Assembly: GCA_019096195.1 (NCBI GenBank)
Contig: JAGTXK010000193.1
Coordinates: forward strand, 48,827-112,826
From: Boletus sp. NGJ
Taxonomy: Eukaryota; Basidiomycota; Agaricomycetes; Boletales; Boletaceae
Direction of reading: 5' to 3'
DNA length: 64,000 nucleotides
Positions within the stretch are counted from its first letter, which is position 1, and the number at the start of each line of letters is the position of its first letter. Shown here piece after piece: positions 10,297 to 21,831 of this stretch. The position numbers and the translations under genes were made by a program. The notes beneath the pieces were generated by a model. It was given only the letters and a program-made list of their open reading frames with translations. It was not told the DNA's origin and did not search any database.

Positions 10297-12143
10297 TCAT
10301 ACTTCTCCTGCAACTCGCCTCTCAATGATACTGGCGATATTGGGACCGTAGACTGGTATGCTGTCGCCTTGAAATCCATCCGGATAATGCACCGCAGTCG
10401 TGGTCTCCGTGAAATAGCTAGAGGAGATCCCTTATTGATGTCTGACGTGCCGAGCAGAACACACTCACGTATCATTCCAAACGCCAAAATACTTCATCCC
10501 TAACGCGCGTGTTGTCCATTCGTAATCATGAGCAAAGCCTTCTGGATAAAATATCTCGATGACAGCAGACACATTGGTGCGTGGCATCAAAATGAGGTGT
10601 GATAAGCCATTGCCGTGTACTCCCAGCAAAATCTATGCGTCCATATCAGCTGCGGGATGTTGGGGAGGGAGCGGGAAAGAACTCACCGTCGTACGTGCCA
10701 CAAGTCGAACCTGATCGTCTTTTGTCATTTCCTCGGCCCTCACCACGTTCAACTCCCACTCCTTGCCCGCAATGCCAGTTGTATTCATCATGCTCGTTAT
10801 TTCCGCGTTCTTCCTCTGTACAAGGGCCTCCAGGCTCTCGACCAGTGCCTTGTGGTCTTCAGGGATTAGGTGACGCCGAGAAGATTGACGAGAAATGTAA
10901 GTAATCACAACTTTTTCGGTCTCTTCAAAATCGGGCGGTAGCGAGGCCTGTGACTTGTCGTCCAGCGCGTGGTGACCGAAAAAACCCACTTCGCCACCTA
11001 TTGTCACACCTGCGAAACGCCAAACAGCGTATTTGATTGATCTCCACCACAAACCGTAATTATCCAACTTTGAGCGAGAAACCAGAGCGTCAACCGATTC
11101 ACTGGCGATACGGTGATTCTTCAAGCCGCAAAGTTTGCCTCTGAAAGCTGCCGACCGATCCGCGAGCAAGAGATAAGGAAAGTGCCAAGCTCGATGAACA
11201 CCTGAGTCAATGCTAGCGGACGTGGCAACCACACGATCATTCCAGTCGACATCGACTTCTACCGTTAAAGACGGGAAAGCAGCCCGCAGGAAATAGCCAT
11301 TGAATCCTGGTTTGTCTCGCCACCCTGGGCCTGACGAGTGAGGGAAAATAGCACGATGAATCGGAGGAGGGGGTCCAGGATTCACTGAGCCTGCCCAGAG
11401 TGACCAAGTTCCAAGTAGAAGCTCGGCGCAGAAGTGATAGTAGTGTTTCAGAACTAGATTATCATTAGCTTGGACGAAAGCTAACCGAGTGGAAACGTGC
11501 ACTGTGATGGCTCATTAACCAGAAGCTGATAATCAAATAGACATTTAGAAAATTACATCATTTATCTGCGGTCACAACTAACCGTATTGCCCTCGACCGA
11601 CCAAACTCTACGAGTGGAAGAATGGTTTCCCCACCGCTGAAGTGCTTCATCAGGAGTTACGATGTCCATGTCCCGTGAGGTAGGTTCACGGAGTGCTATA
11701 TTCTCTAAGTTGTTTTCTGAGGGGAGGCCAGTCGATATCATGAGCCTGGTATCGGGGAACACAGATGGAGAAGAGGTCAGGATCAGAAGGGTGCCATTTG
11801 CCATGTAGATGTCACGGAACAACGTCCACCCAGGAACGTGTTCTACTATGGTGGTTTCTGGTAGCAATGACAGACTCGAAAGATCCATGTTTCGGAATGT
11901 GGTACTTTGCTCCCCAGATGCGCTACTCGGGATAGGGTAAAGTAATTCACTGATTTGGTGGTCGTTCTGTGGTGGGTATTCATGAACGGCGAGTTCATCC
12001 TTGGCTTTTTCGGGGAACGCAGCAGTTATTATGATAGAGTGCGATGCCAAAGATGCCATGGCTGTGAACAGGTGCATCGAGAAGGCACCGACGAGGAGGA
12101 AGACGGCATCGCGTCGGGAGAGTGTACGAATGAGTGAAGGCAT
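10297..12143 (-). CDS. Glycosyltransferase family 61 (DUF563) protein, type II membrane
   Basis: The N-terminus has one hydrophobic segment after a short basic stretch (MPSLIRTLSRRDAVFLLVGAF), a type II anchor for the Golgi lumen. The core matches fungal GT61/EOGT-like enzymes: LKHYYHFCAELLLGTWSLW, AIFPHSSGPGWRDKPGFNGY, RAWHFPYLLLADRSAAFRG, VVITYISRQSSRRHL and NVVRAEEMTKDDQVRLVART, followed after an intron by sequence ending IERRVAGEV with the stop at 10297-10299. GT61 enzymes in this family transfer xylose or GlcNAc. The exact sugar cannot be read here. Length, about 560 residues, is normal. An intron at about 11570-11500 separates the stem from the catalytic region. Confidence 0.85.
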
Positions 12144-12970
12144 GAGACCAGGCGAGAAGACCCGAACAAAGAGCCAGCATCGTCAAATCCCGCCTAATTA
12201 CGATGGTCGGGAGATTATGCCACGCTGAGTAGTTCCGGCATGGGAACGAAAAAAAAAATTCTGGTCGCTCGGAAGCACACCGCTTTTACGTCCCTGATGG
12301 CATATCGCCAATCCTTGCTGGCATATCGCTGATGCGCCCATACGTAGTGCCATCACGCCCTCCTCTCCCTCCAGTTGCTCATTGCTTGGCCCTGTGCGTA
12401 CTGTACACAACCCTCATCCTCGGAGAAGGGTGTCGAGACGGACGTAGCATACAGGTCTCTAACTTACCTCCAGGGTCGCGCTTTCTCCCCGCACTCCAGA
12501 CAGACGCGGCAAACGACCACCGCGGCGCCTACAGTCAAGTGTAATTACCGGTGTGGTTCTATAGTTTTATCTCCGAAATTATATAGTGTCAGGTACTATC
12601 ACTTACCATGTGTTAGGCCTACATGGAAAGTTGGCCACTTCTCCAAAAACATATAACAAGTCACTAAAAAATCTTCAATGTATTCACAGCTAGTAAATTT
12701 AATTTACAAACTTGTGTTTTTGTCAAGCATCCAAAAAATAGCGTGACACTGACTGACCAGAAATTAGAACACGCTGATAACATTGACAAGTGTTTGAGAT
12801 GCCACGTAGGCAGGCTAGTCCAAATAATTACCCCAGGAAATGACCCGTGCTTGCCCTTGGAGCTTCAAGTAGGTTAGCTTATGTTTGTCCAACCACTGCG
12901 AATTGGTCTCGAGAATGAGCACAATGTCCGACATGAGTTTGGGGGATTATGTAATACTACTGCTCTCACT
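12144..12970. promoter_or_regulatory. Divergent intergenic region with an AT-rich part
   Basis: It lies between the GT61 gene (reverse) and the thioesterase gene (forward). Bases about 12545-12800 are clearly richer in A and T than the rest of the window, with oligo-A/T runs and the palindrome-like aaatttaattt. A spaced direct repeat near 12298-12329 is listed separately. No coding region is supported. Confidence 0.5.
12298..12329. repeat. Two 11-bp direct repeats spaced two helical turns apart
   Basis: tggcatatcgc occurs at 12298-12308 and again at 12319-12329. The starts are 21 bp apart, about two turns of B-DNA, and roughly 160-190 bp upstream of the GT61 start. This spacing suits two copies of a factor binding the same face. 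That reading is inference from position only. Confidence 0.6.
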
Positions 12971-14058
12971 ATGCTCCTCGTAGTCACCGTATGTCTGGCA
13001 CTGACCGGCCTCGTCTACGCTGCTGCCATAAACGACGTTCGACCCCTAGTAGTATGGCATGGTCTTGGTGATACATATGCATCGCCCGGCATGGTCCAGT
13101 TTGAAAGTGAGGTGAAGAAGATGCACCCTGGGATCTTCGTCCACTCCGTCTACATCGATCAGGACACAAAGGCAGACCAACGTGCCGGATTCGTGAGTGA
13201 TGTATCCACTACAGAAACTTTCAAGTTGTTAACTGGAGGACCACACAGTATGGGAATGTCGATCAACAGCTCGCCGTTGTCGCTGAGCAGCTTACCTCGA
13301 TGCCAGAGCTTAGCAGAGGGTTTGATGCCATCGGTTTCTCTCAAGGCGGCCAGTTCCTCCGCGCATATGTCGAGCGAAACAACACCCCGCCTGTGCACAA
13401 CCTCATTACATTCGGATCGCAACACATGGGCATCTCTGACCTCCCATTGTGCAATCCCTTTGACTTGTTGTGTCAGGTCGCTCGTCGTGCTGCAAAGGCT
13501 GGGGTGTATAGCGAGTGGGCACAGATGAATCTGGTACAGGTTGGACAAAATTAATCCTGATCCTATTCCTCGTATGAAACTCAGCCATGAACTCGATAGG
13601 CACAATACTTCAGAGATCCAACGCAACTGTCGTTGTATATGTCATCAGGCAGTTTCCTCGCTGATATCAACAACGAGGTTCTGCTTCCGTCTGCGAGAAA
13701 GCAAGCCTATATTGAAAATCTTGCTTCACTGCAACACCTTATCCTCGTCCTCTTTGCGGAAGATGAGACCGTGGTCCCTAAGGAGAGTGCATGGTTTGGA
13801 TCTGAATCTCCGCCAGAACAAAATATGCACCACATAGTATCCGATCGTTCTCCAGAACAGGAGTATCTTGGACCACACGTTCAGGAGAAGGCTATCGTGC
13901 CCATGGAACACCAGCCACTGTACACAGAGGATTGGATTGGTCTGCGCACCCTCGATGAACGAGGCGCCGTAGTTTTGGTTACATGTCCGGGGAGACATAT
14001 GCAGTTGATGGGATGCTGGGAGGATTTGGCGGGGAAATGGATCGGGAGTGCACTATGA
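12971..14058 (+). CDS. PPT1: Palmitoyl-protein thioesterase 1 (lysosomal/vacuolar)
   Basis: It removes palmitate from cysteines of proteins during vacuolar turnover. ATG 12971 gives a clear signal peptide (MLLVVTVCLALTGLVYA) followed by the family start RPLVVWHGLGDTYASPGM. An upstream in-frame start would bury this signal. The nucleophile serine is in GFSQGGQFLRAYVER. The family tract LITFGSQHMGISDLP follows. Asp is expected in LFAEDETVVPKES and His in CPGRHMQL near the end. The stop is TGA at 14056-14058. Introns interrupt after QRAGF and after QMNLVQ. Length and order of motifs match the family, and no break is seen. Confidence 0.93.
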
Positions 14059-14153
14059 GAGTGTAGTCACGCATCACACTTGTCACTTGTCACGCTCTGG
14101 GTGCTCTCAACCTCTCAGACATTCCCGTATTACCTTTCCACTGTCTGGATAAC

Positions 14154-14622
14154 ATGTCGGGCGCAGCAACATCAGCGGGAGCCTCCCGAATCTCTGCGTT
14201 CATGAACCACCCAGCTGGTTCGTATTTCGAGATCTCCTTCCGGTTCGGTACTCATTAAAACCCGCCTGCGCAAATAGGTCCCAAGACCGTGTTCTTTTGG
14301 GCCCCGTTGATGAAGTGGTGTTTGGTTGCTGCAGGTCTGAAAGACTTAAACCGGCCAGCGGAAAAACTGAGCGTATCCCAAAACCTCGGTGTGTCTACGA
14401 ATGACTTCGACTGCAATGAATATGCTCATTTGCATCCCATTAGCGTTGGCGGCAACGGGAATGATCTGGGTGCGGTATTCATTGGTCATCATACCAGTCA
14501 ACTACAGTCTCGCCGCAGTAAGTTATGCCTGACTTTCTTCAGTTCTCTTTGACCAACATTCCAAGGTCAACTTGTTCGTTGGCGCGACCGGTCTCGGCCA
14601 ACTAGCCCGCATTGCTCAGTAA
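14154..14622 (+). CDS. MPC2: Mitochondrial pyruvate carrier subunit (MPC2-like)
   Basis: It is half of the inner-membrane heterodimer that imports pyruvate into mitochondria. Four exons (14154-14217, 14278-14388, 14444-14517, 14566-14622) splice in phase through introns of 60, 55 and 48 nt to about 101 residues. Family motifs are GPKTVFFWAPLMKWCLVAAG, RPAEKLSVSQNLALAATGMI and VRYSLVIIPVNYSLAAVN, then GQLARIAQ at the end. Three hydrophobic segments are visible. The KTVFFWAP motif and the tail favour MPC2 over MPC1. Confidence 0.92.
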
Positions 14623-14830
14623 GGAACCTGTCTAACATCACGAGAAAGTATTCTCACCCTCTTAAAAGCTATCATTCCACACACCCCCAAGCTGCAGAGG
14701 GAACAAAAGCTTAGAAGAAACCAGGATTCTACACTCGATACTTGTACAGGCTTATTCTTAGCTGGACGATATACTCTTTTCTTCGAAAATCCTGCTCATC
14801 GTTGTCATAATGCTAACCAACAGACGGGAG

Positions 14831-15544
14831 TTATCTACGTGACGACCGATCGCCTTTCCGTTTAGTAGAACGAGGCTCCTTCCCACTCTGCGGATCACTT
14901 TGGGCGAATACACTCTTGGCTGCGTCCCACCAACCGCCTTCCAACAAGACACGATTTACGGCAGCCACGATGTCGGACATGATTCGCTGAGCGTCGCTGT
15001 CCCGAGCTTGGGTCGGGTTGTCCTCGCGATACTGCCCTCGATTCTCGAAAGATTGCCATGGTTTCGTGCGACGCTTCGAGGTGCGAGGTGTTGTTTCCGG
15101 GAAACGTGCACCAGCACCGTCACGGCCACCGCCGTTCAGTGCGCTGAGAAGAACGGCACCTAAGCTCGACACAAGATCTCTCCCCCCACCGTTTGCGTCG
15201 TGGTTCGCCATGTACCAGCCTGCACCTGCTGCTAAAACACCTATTATTGTTCCCCATTTGATAAACCAGAATGTGGTTCTGAATATCCAGCTCGTTGTTC
15301 TGTACAAGCTAACCAGTGCGAGATACGCCGCTAGGAAGCTGATGAGGGGTGGTATGACGGTTTGTGCGTCCCACTCCCAGGGTTTGGATGCGAGGAGGGA
15401 AGAGAGGAGGGATATAAATGTGGTGAGGAGGGCCAGGGAGTATGAGAGGAATGAACTGATGAACGAGTAAAGCTCTGGTGGGAGATGTTCATCCAAATAA
15501 TCGAGAAGGGGATCCAAAACAACTGGGAGAGGTATGTTTGACAT
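14831..15544 (-). CDS. APQ12-like nuclear envelope / ER membrane protein
   Basis: A single-exon gene of about 237 codons begins MSNIPLPVVLDPLLDYLDEH. Three hydrophobic stretches follow (LYSFISSFLSYSLALLTTF, LISFLAAYLALVSLY and WGTIIGVLAAGAGWYM). The tail is basic and ends KRKGDRSSRR. Arrangement and size resemble the fungal nuclear pore assembly and biogenesis family typified by yeast Apq12, which acts in nuclear envelope membrane homeostasis. The assignment rests on overall layout, not on a strong motif. It is convergent with MPC2 and divergent from the next gene across about 400 bp. Confidence 0.6.
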   Translation of the reverse strand: MSNIPLPVVLDPLLDYLDEHLPPELYSFISSFLSYSLALLTTFISLLSSLLASKPWEWDAQTVIPPLISFLAAYLALVSLYRTTSWIFRTTFWFIKWGTIIGVLAAGAGWYMANHDANGGGRDLVSSLGAVLLSALNGGGRDGAGARFPETTPRTSKRRTKPWQSFENRGQYREDNPTQARDSDAQRIMSDIVAAVNRVLLEGGWWDAAKSVFAQSDPQSGKEPRSTKRKGDRSSRR

Positions 15545-15945
15545 GGCGGGATGCCACGACAGCAGCCAGCGTGACAGCACAAATATCTCCGGTCACAGTG
15601 ACAGGGTAATAGATATTTCCATATTTCCAGTCACAGGCACAAAATGTCACACTGTCTCCGAGTCGGGGAGGGTTTATCAAATTTCCACCCCCGGCGGTCT
15701 CCAGCGCGGGACAGGTAGCCAATCGGAAGAAGGTGAAGGACCCCATAACAGTGGCACCGGCGCCTCGGCACAAAAGAATTTAAATTCCGTTACGCTCCAA
15801 TCTCCGCGGCACAGGACAAATACTAGCAAACTAGGGCGTCTATAAGTTAGAGCGGTAAGTTGGAACGCTCTCCTTTCTCAAGAACCACTTCACTTTTGCC
15901 GTCCCACTTTCTGTTCTGTAAAGTCCTCCCCTCTCGTTCTCAGAC
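15545..15945. promoter_or_regulatory. Divergent promoter, APQ12-like gene and Cys-motif gene
   Basis: About 400 bp lie between two start codons pointing away from each other. No coding region or RNA gene is visible. Both core promoters should be here, but I cannot point to a specific element. Confidence 0.5.
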
Positions 15946-16587
15946 ATGGCTATGAAACGCAAGCTTGACTTGGACTCTGCCGAGGACTTCCCCCAGGTAT
16001 GCCTACCTCCAGACCTCCTGTACCTCATATATTGATCTCTTGTCAGACCGTCAAACAGTTGAAACTGGTTCCGTTCCCCGGTTACGAGCCCGACCATGAT
16101 GTCGCTATGTCTGATTCTTCTGATTCGGAGCAATTTTTTCCTGAGAACCACCACACCCGTCTCGTCTCCACCGCTAGCACATCAAGTAGCTCGTTTGGCT
16201 CGTCTGAGGCGGTTGATTATGGTTCTCGTGAGTACTCGTGCTTCTTTTATCCTTGTTTGATGGGTAAATTCATCGTGCTGTTAGCTCTGTACCCTAGATA
16301 TAGTGCGCATCAGCCTACTCTCGACCCCTCGGAGTCTCCCAAGGTCGTTGGTCTGATGCAGCCTGTCAGCACTCTGTCACACCACGGGTAAGTAAATTCT
16401 ACCGCTCCACTACCGTGGTGATTTGACAACGTCCTCGCCTATTTATTCATACTTTGATTTCATCAGCTCTCAGTGCTCCCAAATTCCCAAGCTTCGTGTC
16501 GCATGTTCTGCTGCCGCCGACGGTTCAAGAACGATGTGGAGCTTCTGCGAACAATGCGGCGCGATATCCATGGTCGATACCGACTAA
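15946..16587 (+). CDS. Small conserved hypothetical protein with CxxC pairs
   Basis: ATG 15946 begins MAMKRKLDLDSAEDFPQ, and exons follow with KQLKLVPFPGYEPDHDVAMS and a Ser-rich region. The last exon (from about 16467) reads SQCSQIPKLRVACSAA and then TMWSFCEQCGAISMVDTD before TAA at 16585-16587. The two pairs (C-x2-C in one form, CEQC in the other) look like a possible zinc site, with the SFCEQCGAI tail the most family-like part. I recall similar unnamed proteins in mushrooms. The N-terminus is compatible with a nuclear localisation signal (MKRK). The function is unknown. Three introns are needed and their edges are moderately certain. Confidence 0.6.
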
Positions 16588-17049
16588 CTTGCGAGAAATT
16601 CCGCTCACCCGGATTTCGCCACTTTTTTCTTATCTTTCTTTATTTGGCTGATTGTGTTGCTCATGCCTTCCTCTTGGACGTTCTCCGCCTGAAAACTCGA
16701 AATCGTTTGTCGATGCAACTATACGACTTCCTCCCACCATCTCTTATTTCGATCTCGCCCTCTGTCTCCCATCGCATCCCGGCATTTTTCGACACGACGC
16801 GCTATACAATCTCGCAAATGACAATTCCAATTCCGCCTCTGCTTTCTATCTATGACTACTGCACTGCTACACCAGGTCTTCCGCCTCCGACATGCTGTCC
16901 TGTACATAGTTGCTTTGATGTAAAACTTGCCGCGCTCGAGCAATGATACTATCTGATTATCATTTGGAGTGATGTTCCGAATGGAAAGTGTGCAAACGTT
17001 TGACTTTTCACAGCCACATGCATACCAACATCCGCCTCGAACCTTCTTC
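16588..17049. other. Intergenic region before the WD40 gene
   Basis: It is pyrimidine-rich in its first half, as expected for 3' UTR, and ends in the promoter of the WD40 gene. Forward ORFs here (to about 16946) are low-complexity and show no conserved features. Confidence 0.4.
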
Positions 17050-18462
17050 ATGACCCAGACGACGCTGCTTCAATACGAAGCACCTTGTAAGTTAACCTAC
17101 GATCCTGTGTCGACAGCAGTCTGACACCAGCGAGGGCCCGTCCATGCCATTGACTGGTGCAAGTCCACAGCGCCGGGCCACCAGTCTCGTCCTCGTTCCG
17201 CATTTCGCCTCGGCATCGCTTCCTTTACAGAGGATTATCGCAATCGGATCGCAATCGTCGGGCTTCAGGACGAGCGAGTTCTTGTGGAGGACGACTACAC
17301 CGACTACCCTGACTTTGTTACCCTCGTCGAGGCAAATCACGGATACCCCGCTACGAACTTGCAGTGGCAACCTGCCAGCGCAGGAGGTTTCCCTTGGTCA
17401 GGAAAGGCGCCATCTGCCGAGTTGCTCGCCACCACTGGCGACGCATTGAGAGTTTGGGAGTACTTTGGAGACGCACCGCCCGCATCATCCGCATATGTAG
17501 GGAGACAGCCCAGTGGAGGTGGACATCGTTTGACTCTGAAAACTGCCTTATCTGGGGTAGGCCTGCATTCTTCAAGTTCAAAATTCGTACTGATCCTTCT
17601 GTAGCAATCAAAGGTACAAAGCCAGAATACGGGTGCGCCGCTGACAAGTTTCTCCTGGAACGAAAAGGCACCTAGTCTCGTCGTGACATCGTCTATCGAT
17701 ACGACGTGTACGGTTTGGAATATTGACACTGCGACGGCCATCACCCAGCTTATCGCACACGACCGCGAAGTCTATGATGTTGCATGGCTACCGGGATCCA
17801 CGGATATATTCGTCTCTGTTGGTGCTGACGGGAGTCTCCGTGCTTTCGACTTGCGAAGTCTAGAGCACTCCACCATCCTTTATGAGACACCTACGCCGAA
17901 GGGTGCTCCTCCTCCGACATCGTCCACTCGCCTCCCAACATCCCCATTGCTCCGCATCGCATTTAATCCTGCTGACTCGAATTACATGTCTACTTTCCAC
18001 ATGGATGGGTCAGACGTGCAGATCTTGGACATGCGAAGTCCGGGGCAGCCAGTCATTGAGCTGAGAGGACACCGAAGCCAAATAAATTCGATGGGGTGGA
18101 GTACCACAGATCGGCCCCTACTTGCCACCGCAAGTAAATGAATCCTGATCTCGGATGTTGAAATAACGCTGACACATAATATAGGCGATGATTGTCAGGT
18201 GTTGCTATGGGACCTTGCAGGCTACACGCAGACAGCAACTTCGCCTCGTACGGCGAATTCACGGCTGAACTCTCCTCGACCAGATGTGAAAAAGAGAATT
18301 GTCACTGACCCAGTCATGGCGTATTCTGCGAGTAGTGAGGTGACGAACCTTGCGTGGTCGCCGCAAATCCCTGGTATGACGATGAATACTGGTCACTCAA
18401 CAGCTCCTGGTGAATGGCTTGCAATTGCCAGTGGCAAGTTGATCAAAGCGTTGAAGGTGTGA
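17050..18462 (+). CDS. WD40 protein of the DCAF7 / WDR68 / AN11 family
   Basis: It is a seven-bladed propeller scaffold that in other eukaryotes binds DYRK kinases and CUL4-DDB1. The protein begins MTQTTLLQYEAP. It then shows the family regions FRLGIASFTEDYRNRIAIV, DEYTDYPDFVTLVE-like sequence, YPATNLQWQP, LLATTGDALRVWEY and LTSFSWNEKAPSLVVTSSID. Further on are TCTVWNIDTATAITQLIAHD, REVYDVAWLPGSTDIFVSVG and ADGSLRAFDLRSLEHSTILY. The C-terminal blades include LLRIAFNPADSNYMSTFHMD, GHRSQINSMGWSTTDRPLLA and QVLLWDLAGY. It ends WLAIASGKLIKALKV with TGA at 18460-18462. Introns fall after EAP, after ALSG and after LLATAS. The protein appears complete, and the close match along its length makes the family secure. 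Confidence 0.93.
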
Positions 18463-18925
18463 CAAAAAGAACGGGTAACAGCGAGATGTTCGACCCCAAG
18501 TTTGCGAGACTTGCACCAACTACATAGCTACTCGTTGTGTGTGTACAGCATGTATGGGCCATATCCGTAGCGATGTAATGTTAACGGTTTTCTTGTTCGA
18601 GGCTGTGTCCGTTTCCATTTGTCAATCAAGCACCATGTGACATGGCCATATCCCAAGCCACGCAACCAGGCTTTGCACCATTCTGTCGCACTGATAGTAT
18701 ACCCAGCACGTTCAGCTTTGGTAAGTAATAAAACTTGGGAACCGACCTTGGTGGATTGTTCCAAGAATTGTTATCGAGCATTTCACGGTCCCACGCGAGC
18801 ATCACGGAAATTCCACGCGATTCTGCTGGAGAGCCTTATCAGAGCTCAAATACAACGCCGGGTCATGCGGTCCTTTTGCGGCTTTTCCTCTGGTCCCCCT
18901 CCCGTCCCTTTCGCTGAGCAGAACA
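18463..18925. other. Intergenic region, WD40 gene to nucleoside transporter
   Basis: It should contain the WD40 3' UTR and the transporter promoter. A reverse ORF of 78 codons at 18528-18764 has no recognisable features. Nothing further is seen. Confidence 0.4.
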
Positions 18926-21306
18926 ATGACCGACACTCATCCAGCCGTGGATAATGGCCAGCAGGCGATTCAGAGGAAAAACTCGACCTCGAGCTCATTA
19001 AATGTCAGAGAAAAGGTAGACGCCGAACGTGCCGATGCACTCGTTAAGAACGATAAGGAAGAAGGACCCCAGGAAAGAACGTTCGACAACAAACTACGAG
19101 TTGTCCTTCTTATTGGCCTAGCTGCGTTAATCCTTGGTTGGTGGATTTCTTCCACGGTCTTGAAAGCGACGCGCGGTAGATGGCAAGTGTGTGCCGTTCC
19201 CGGGTGCTCCGTGCGTGCTCAAAAGTCCTGTAGGGTTGTACAGACATTCTTCGCTTGGTTCTTTTTAACGTAAGTGCAAGATTCTATCCTAGGTTTCGAA
19301 GGCCCAGCGAGCTTCATTTCCAGCGTCATCGCGTTTCGGTTTATCCCAAACTCAGTGGTCACACGTCCTGTAGCCGCTGTATGGTTCCCTTTTGTTCAGG
19401 AGCCTTGGTACCGTCTACCCCGTCATCTGAGATTGGCCATCGGTTGGCTGTGCCTCCTCGCTCTTGTTTTCGGATCCGCTTTCGGCTTCCCGCTCGCTGC
19501 GGTGCGCAGAATCATCCAATCATTCTTATCTCAATGTTGAGCGACGACACAGGGCGATGACTATGGCCACAGAGCAATCTCTGTATTGGGTTTGTTCGTT
19601 TTCCAGTGCGGCTTCTACCTCTCCTCCACCAACCGCTCTGCCATATGCTGGTACGCGCTGCGGTTTTGACCTGTCCAGTCATCTGAAAGTGTAAAGGCCC
19701 ACCGTCATTGTTGGGCTGTTCATTCAGCAGGCTATCGCCCTTTTCGTGCTCAAGTCGGGTGCTGGCTTCTCACTGTTCCATTACATTGCGACTCTGGCAT
19801 ATGACTACCTAACACAGGCTTACGTTGGTGCAGCATTCTTCTTCGATGCCGAGACCATCGCAAAAAACTGGTTCTTTGTCAACACTGTTAGTTGACAATG
19901 TTTGTATGCCTTCCTGCACCACTGATGGATTACAGCTTTCAGCCATTATATTCTTCATTGCAACTGTGCAAATGCTTTATCATGTAGGGCTTTTTGGCTC
20001 TCCATTGAGCCTCATTGATTGATATGTACAGCTCGGTGTAATGCAATGGATTATCAAAGCGTTGTAAGTACTATTTTATGCACCGCCAGATCTAATCACC
20101 TAGTCAAGCAAGCGCGTGGTTCTTCTTCAAACTGATGAATATCTCTGGTGCCGAGGCAGTCGTCGCCTCTGCCTCGCCATGGGTTGGCCAAGGAGAGTCA
20201 GCCTGTTTGATCAAGCCATATGTCAATGTTATGACACCATCTGAAATCCACCTTGTCATGACGTCCGGTGGGTATCGCTAGCTTGTCAGTGGAGGCTGTC
20301 ATTGACAAAGGTTGCTTAGGGTTTTCGACCATCTCCGGTGCGGTCCTCAGTGCATACGTTTCACTTGGCGTCCCTCCCCAGAATCTTGTGACATCTTCTG
20401 TCATGAGTATCCCTGCCTCTATAGCCATCAGCAAAATGCGCATCCCGGAAGTGGATGAGCCTGTAACCCGCGGACGTGTTATCATCGACCGCGGAGAACA
20501 GAGACCTGAGGATATTCCTGTGAACGCACTCCACGCGTTTTCCAAGGGTGGCCTGTTTGGGCTGAATGTCGCTGGGCAAATTTTGTGGGATTTCTCCTTG
20601 GAAAGGGTTTTCCACTTGCTAATGCGGTGCTCTACAGGACAAATGTGCTTATCATTCTGTCTCTTATCGCAACTATCAACGGTGTATTGACTTGGGTTGG
20701 CCGCGGATTTGGAATTCACCAACTTACTCTGCAACTTGTTCTGGGATATATCGGATACCCTATCGCCTTCTTCCTTGGTCTGTAACGGGTTCACATCTAT
20801 GTCGCCAATCTTATCATGAATGTCCTATTCAGGTGTACCGTCTGCCGAGATCCTACGTGTCTCTCAGCTACTTGCCACGAAATTGATTGAAAACGAGTTC
20901 GCAGCTTATCTTGGTGCGTAGTTGGTGAAATTAGTGGTCATATACTTGATGAAGTCGGACCAGAACTCCAAGCTATCCAAACTAGCTCTGATCCCCTCTC
21001 TCCGCGCGCATACACGATTGCTTCGTACTCGCTTTGTGGTTTTGCAAATCTGAGTTCAATGGGTATCCAGATTGGTGTGCTCACTGCCCTGGCACCGTCG
21101 CAGGCAAAAACCATTGCGACGCTCGCTGGGTCGGCTATGCTATGCGGATTTATTTCGTGAGCTTGTTTGCTTTCTAAACACGTCCCTGCCTCACATCTGA
21201 GCCTTCCAGGACCCTGCAAACTGCTGCCATCGCGTAAGTGTCCTTATCTCGGATGACTGCCACAACACTGATAGATCCGGATCTTCGCAGGGGAATGTTG
21301 ATCTAA
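18926..21306 (+). CDS. Concentrative nucleoside transporter (CNT family)
   Basis: It is a plasma-membrane symporter for purine and pyrimidine nucleosides, related to SLC28 and to fungal CntA. The N-terminal tail is hydrophilic ([20 protein letters not shown]), then the first membrane helix is [18 protein letters not shown]. Core motifs are [19 protein letters not shown], then [60 protein letters not shown] and [17 protein letters not shown]. The C-terminal repeat has [38 protein letters not shown] and [12 protein letters not shown]. The stop is TAA at 21304-21306 after GMLI. The GQGESA and GFANLSSMG motifs are the substrate and sodium-binding repeats of the family. About ten short introns are needed. 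I see no break. Confidence 0.92.
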
Positions 21307-21831
21307 CGTACTAATGAATCATCATCTCATGGAAACGTTATTCAACAGTCCTAAGCAAACCTGCACGTGTCTTACTCCTCATTGGTTGAATTTTGTGCTT
21401 GCGACTTGTAGATGCAATAAGACGGCAGGCAATTGCATACTACCTTACTGTGGACGACCTATTTGATCAACTATCTACCTCGGAGTGCGCGTGTCCGATC
21501 CGGCCCCGCGCCTATCCGTGGCGAGCAAGTTTCTTGCAGGTCTCAGCCATACTCAAGTCGCTCAGAGGCTAGATTTGAGCAGGTGATGTTCTACAAGTGA
21601 TCTCGCGGCTCAGCTCGAATGGCAACCACAGTATCTGCATAAGTATCTAGTGAGTATGAGTAGTCCGCCTGTGTCGAACTTGCCAGGAATCATCTGGCAA
21701 TAGACTCGCTGTCAGCCGCATTCCTGGCTCCCTTGGCTGACTGGAAGGACTGGTCACTGTCAGCCACCAGCGTATTTATGACATTCTGAGCGTACTTTCT
21801 GTTGCCCATAACGACCTGACCCAGTGTGACC
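21307..21831. other. Intergenic region, no supported gene
   Basis: About 525 bp between two forward-strand genes. No ORF of note and no RNA gene is seen. It should hold the promoter of the membrane protein gene that follows. Confidence 0.5.
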
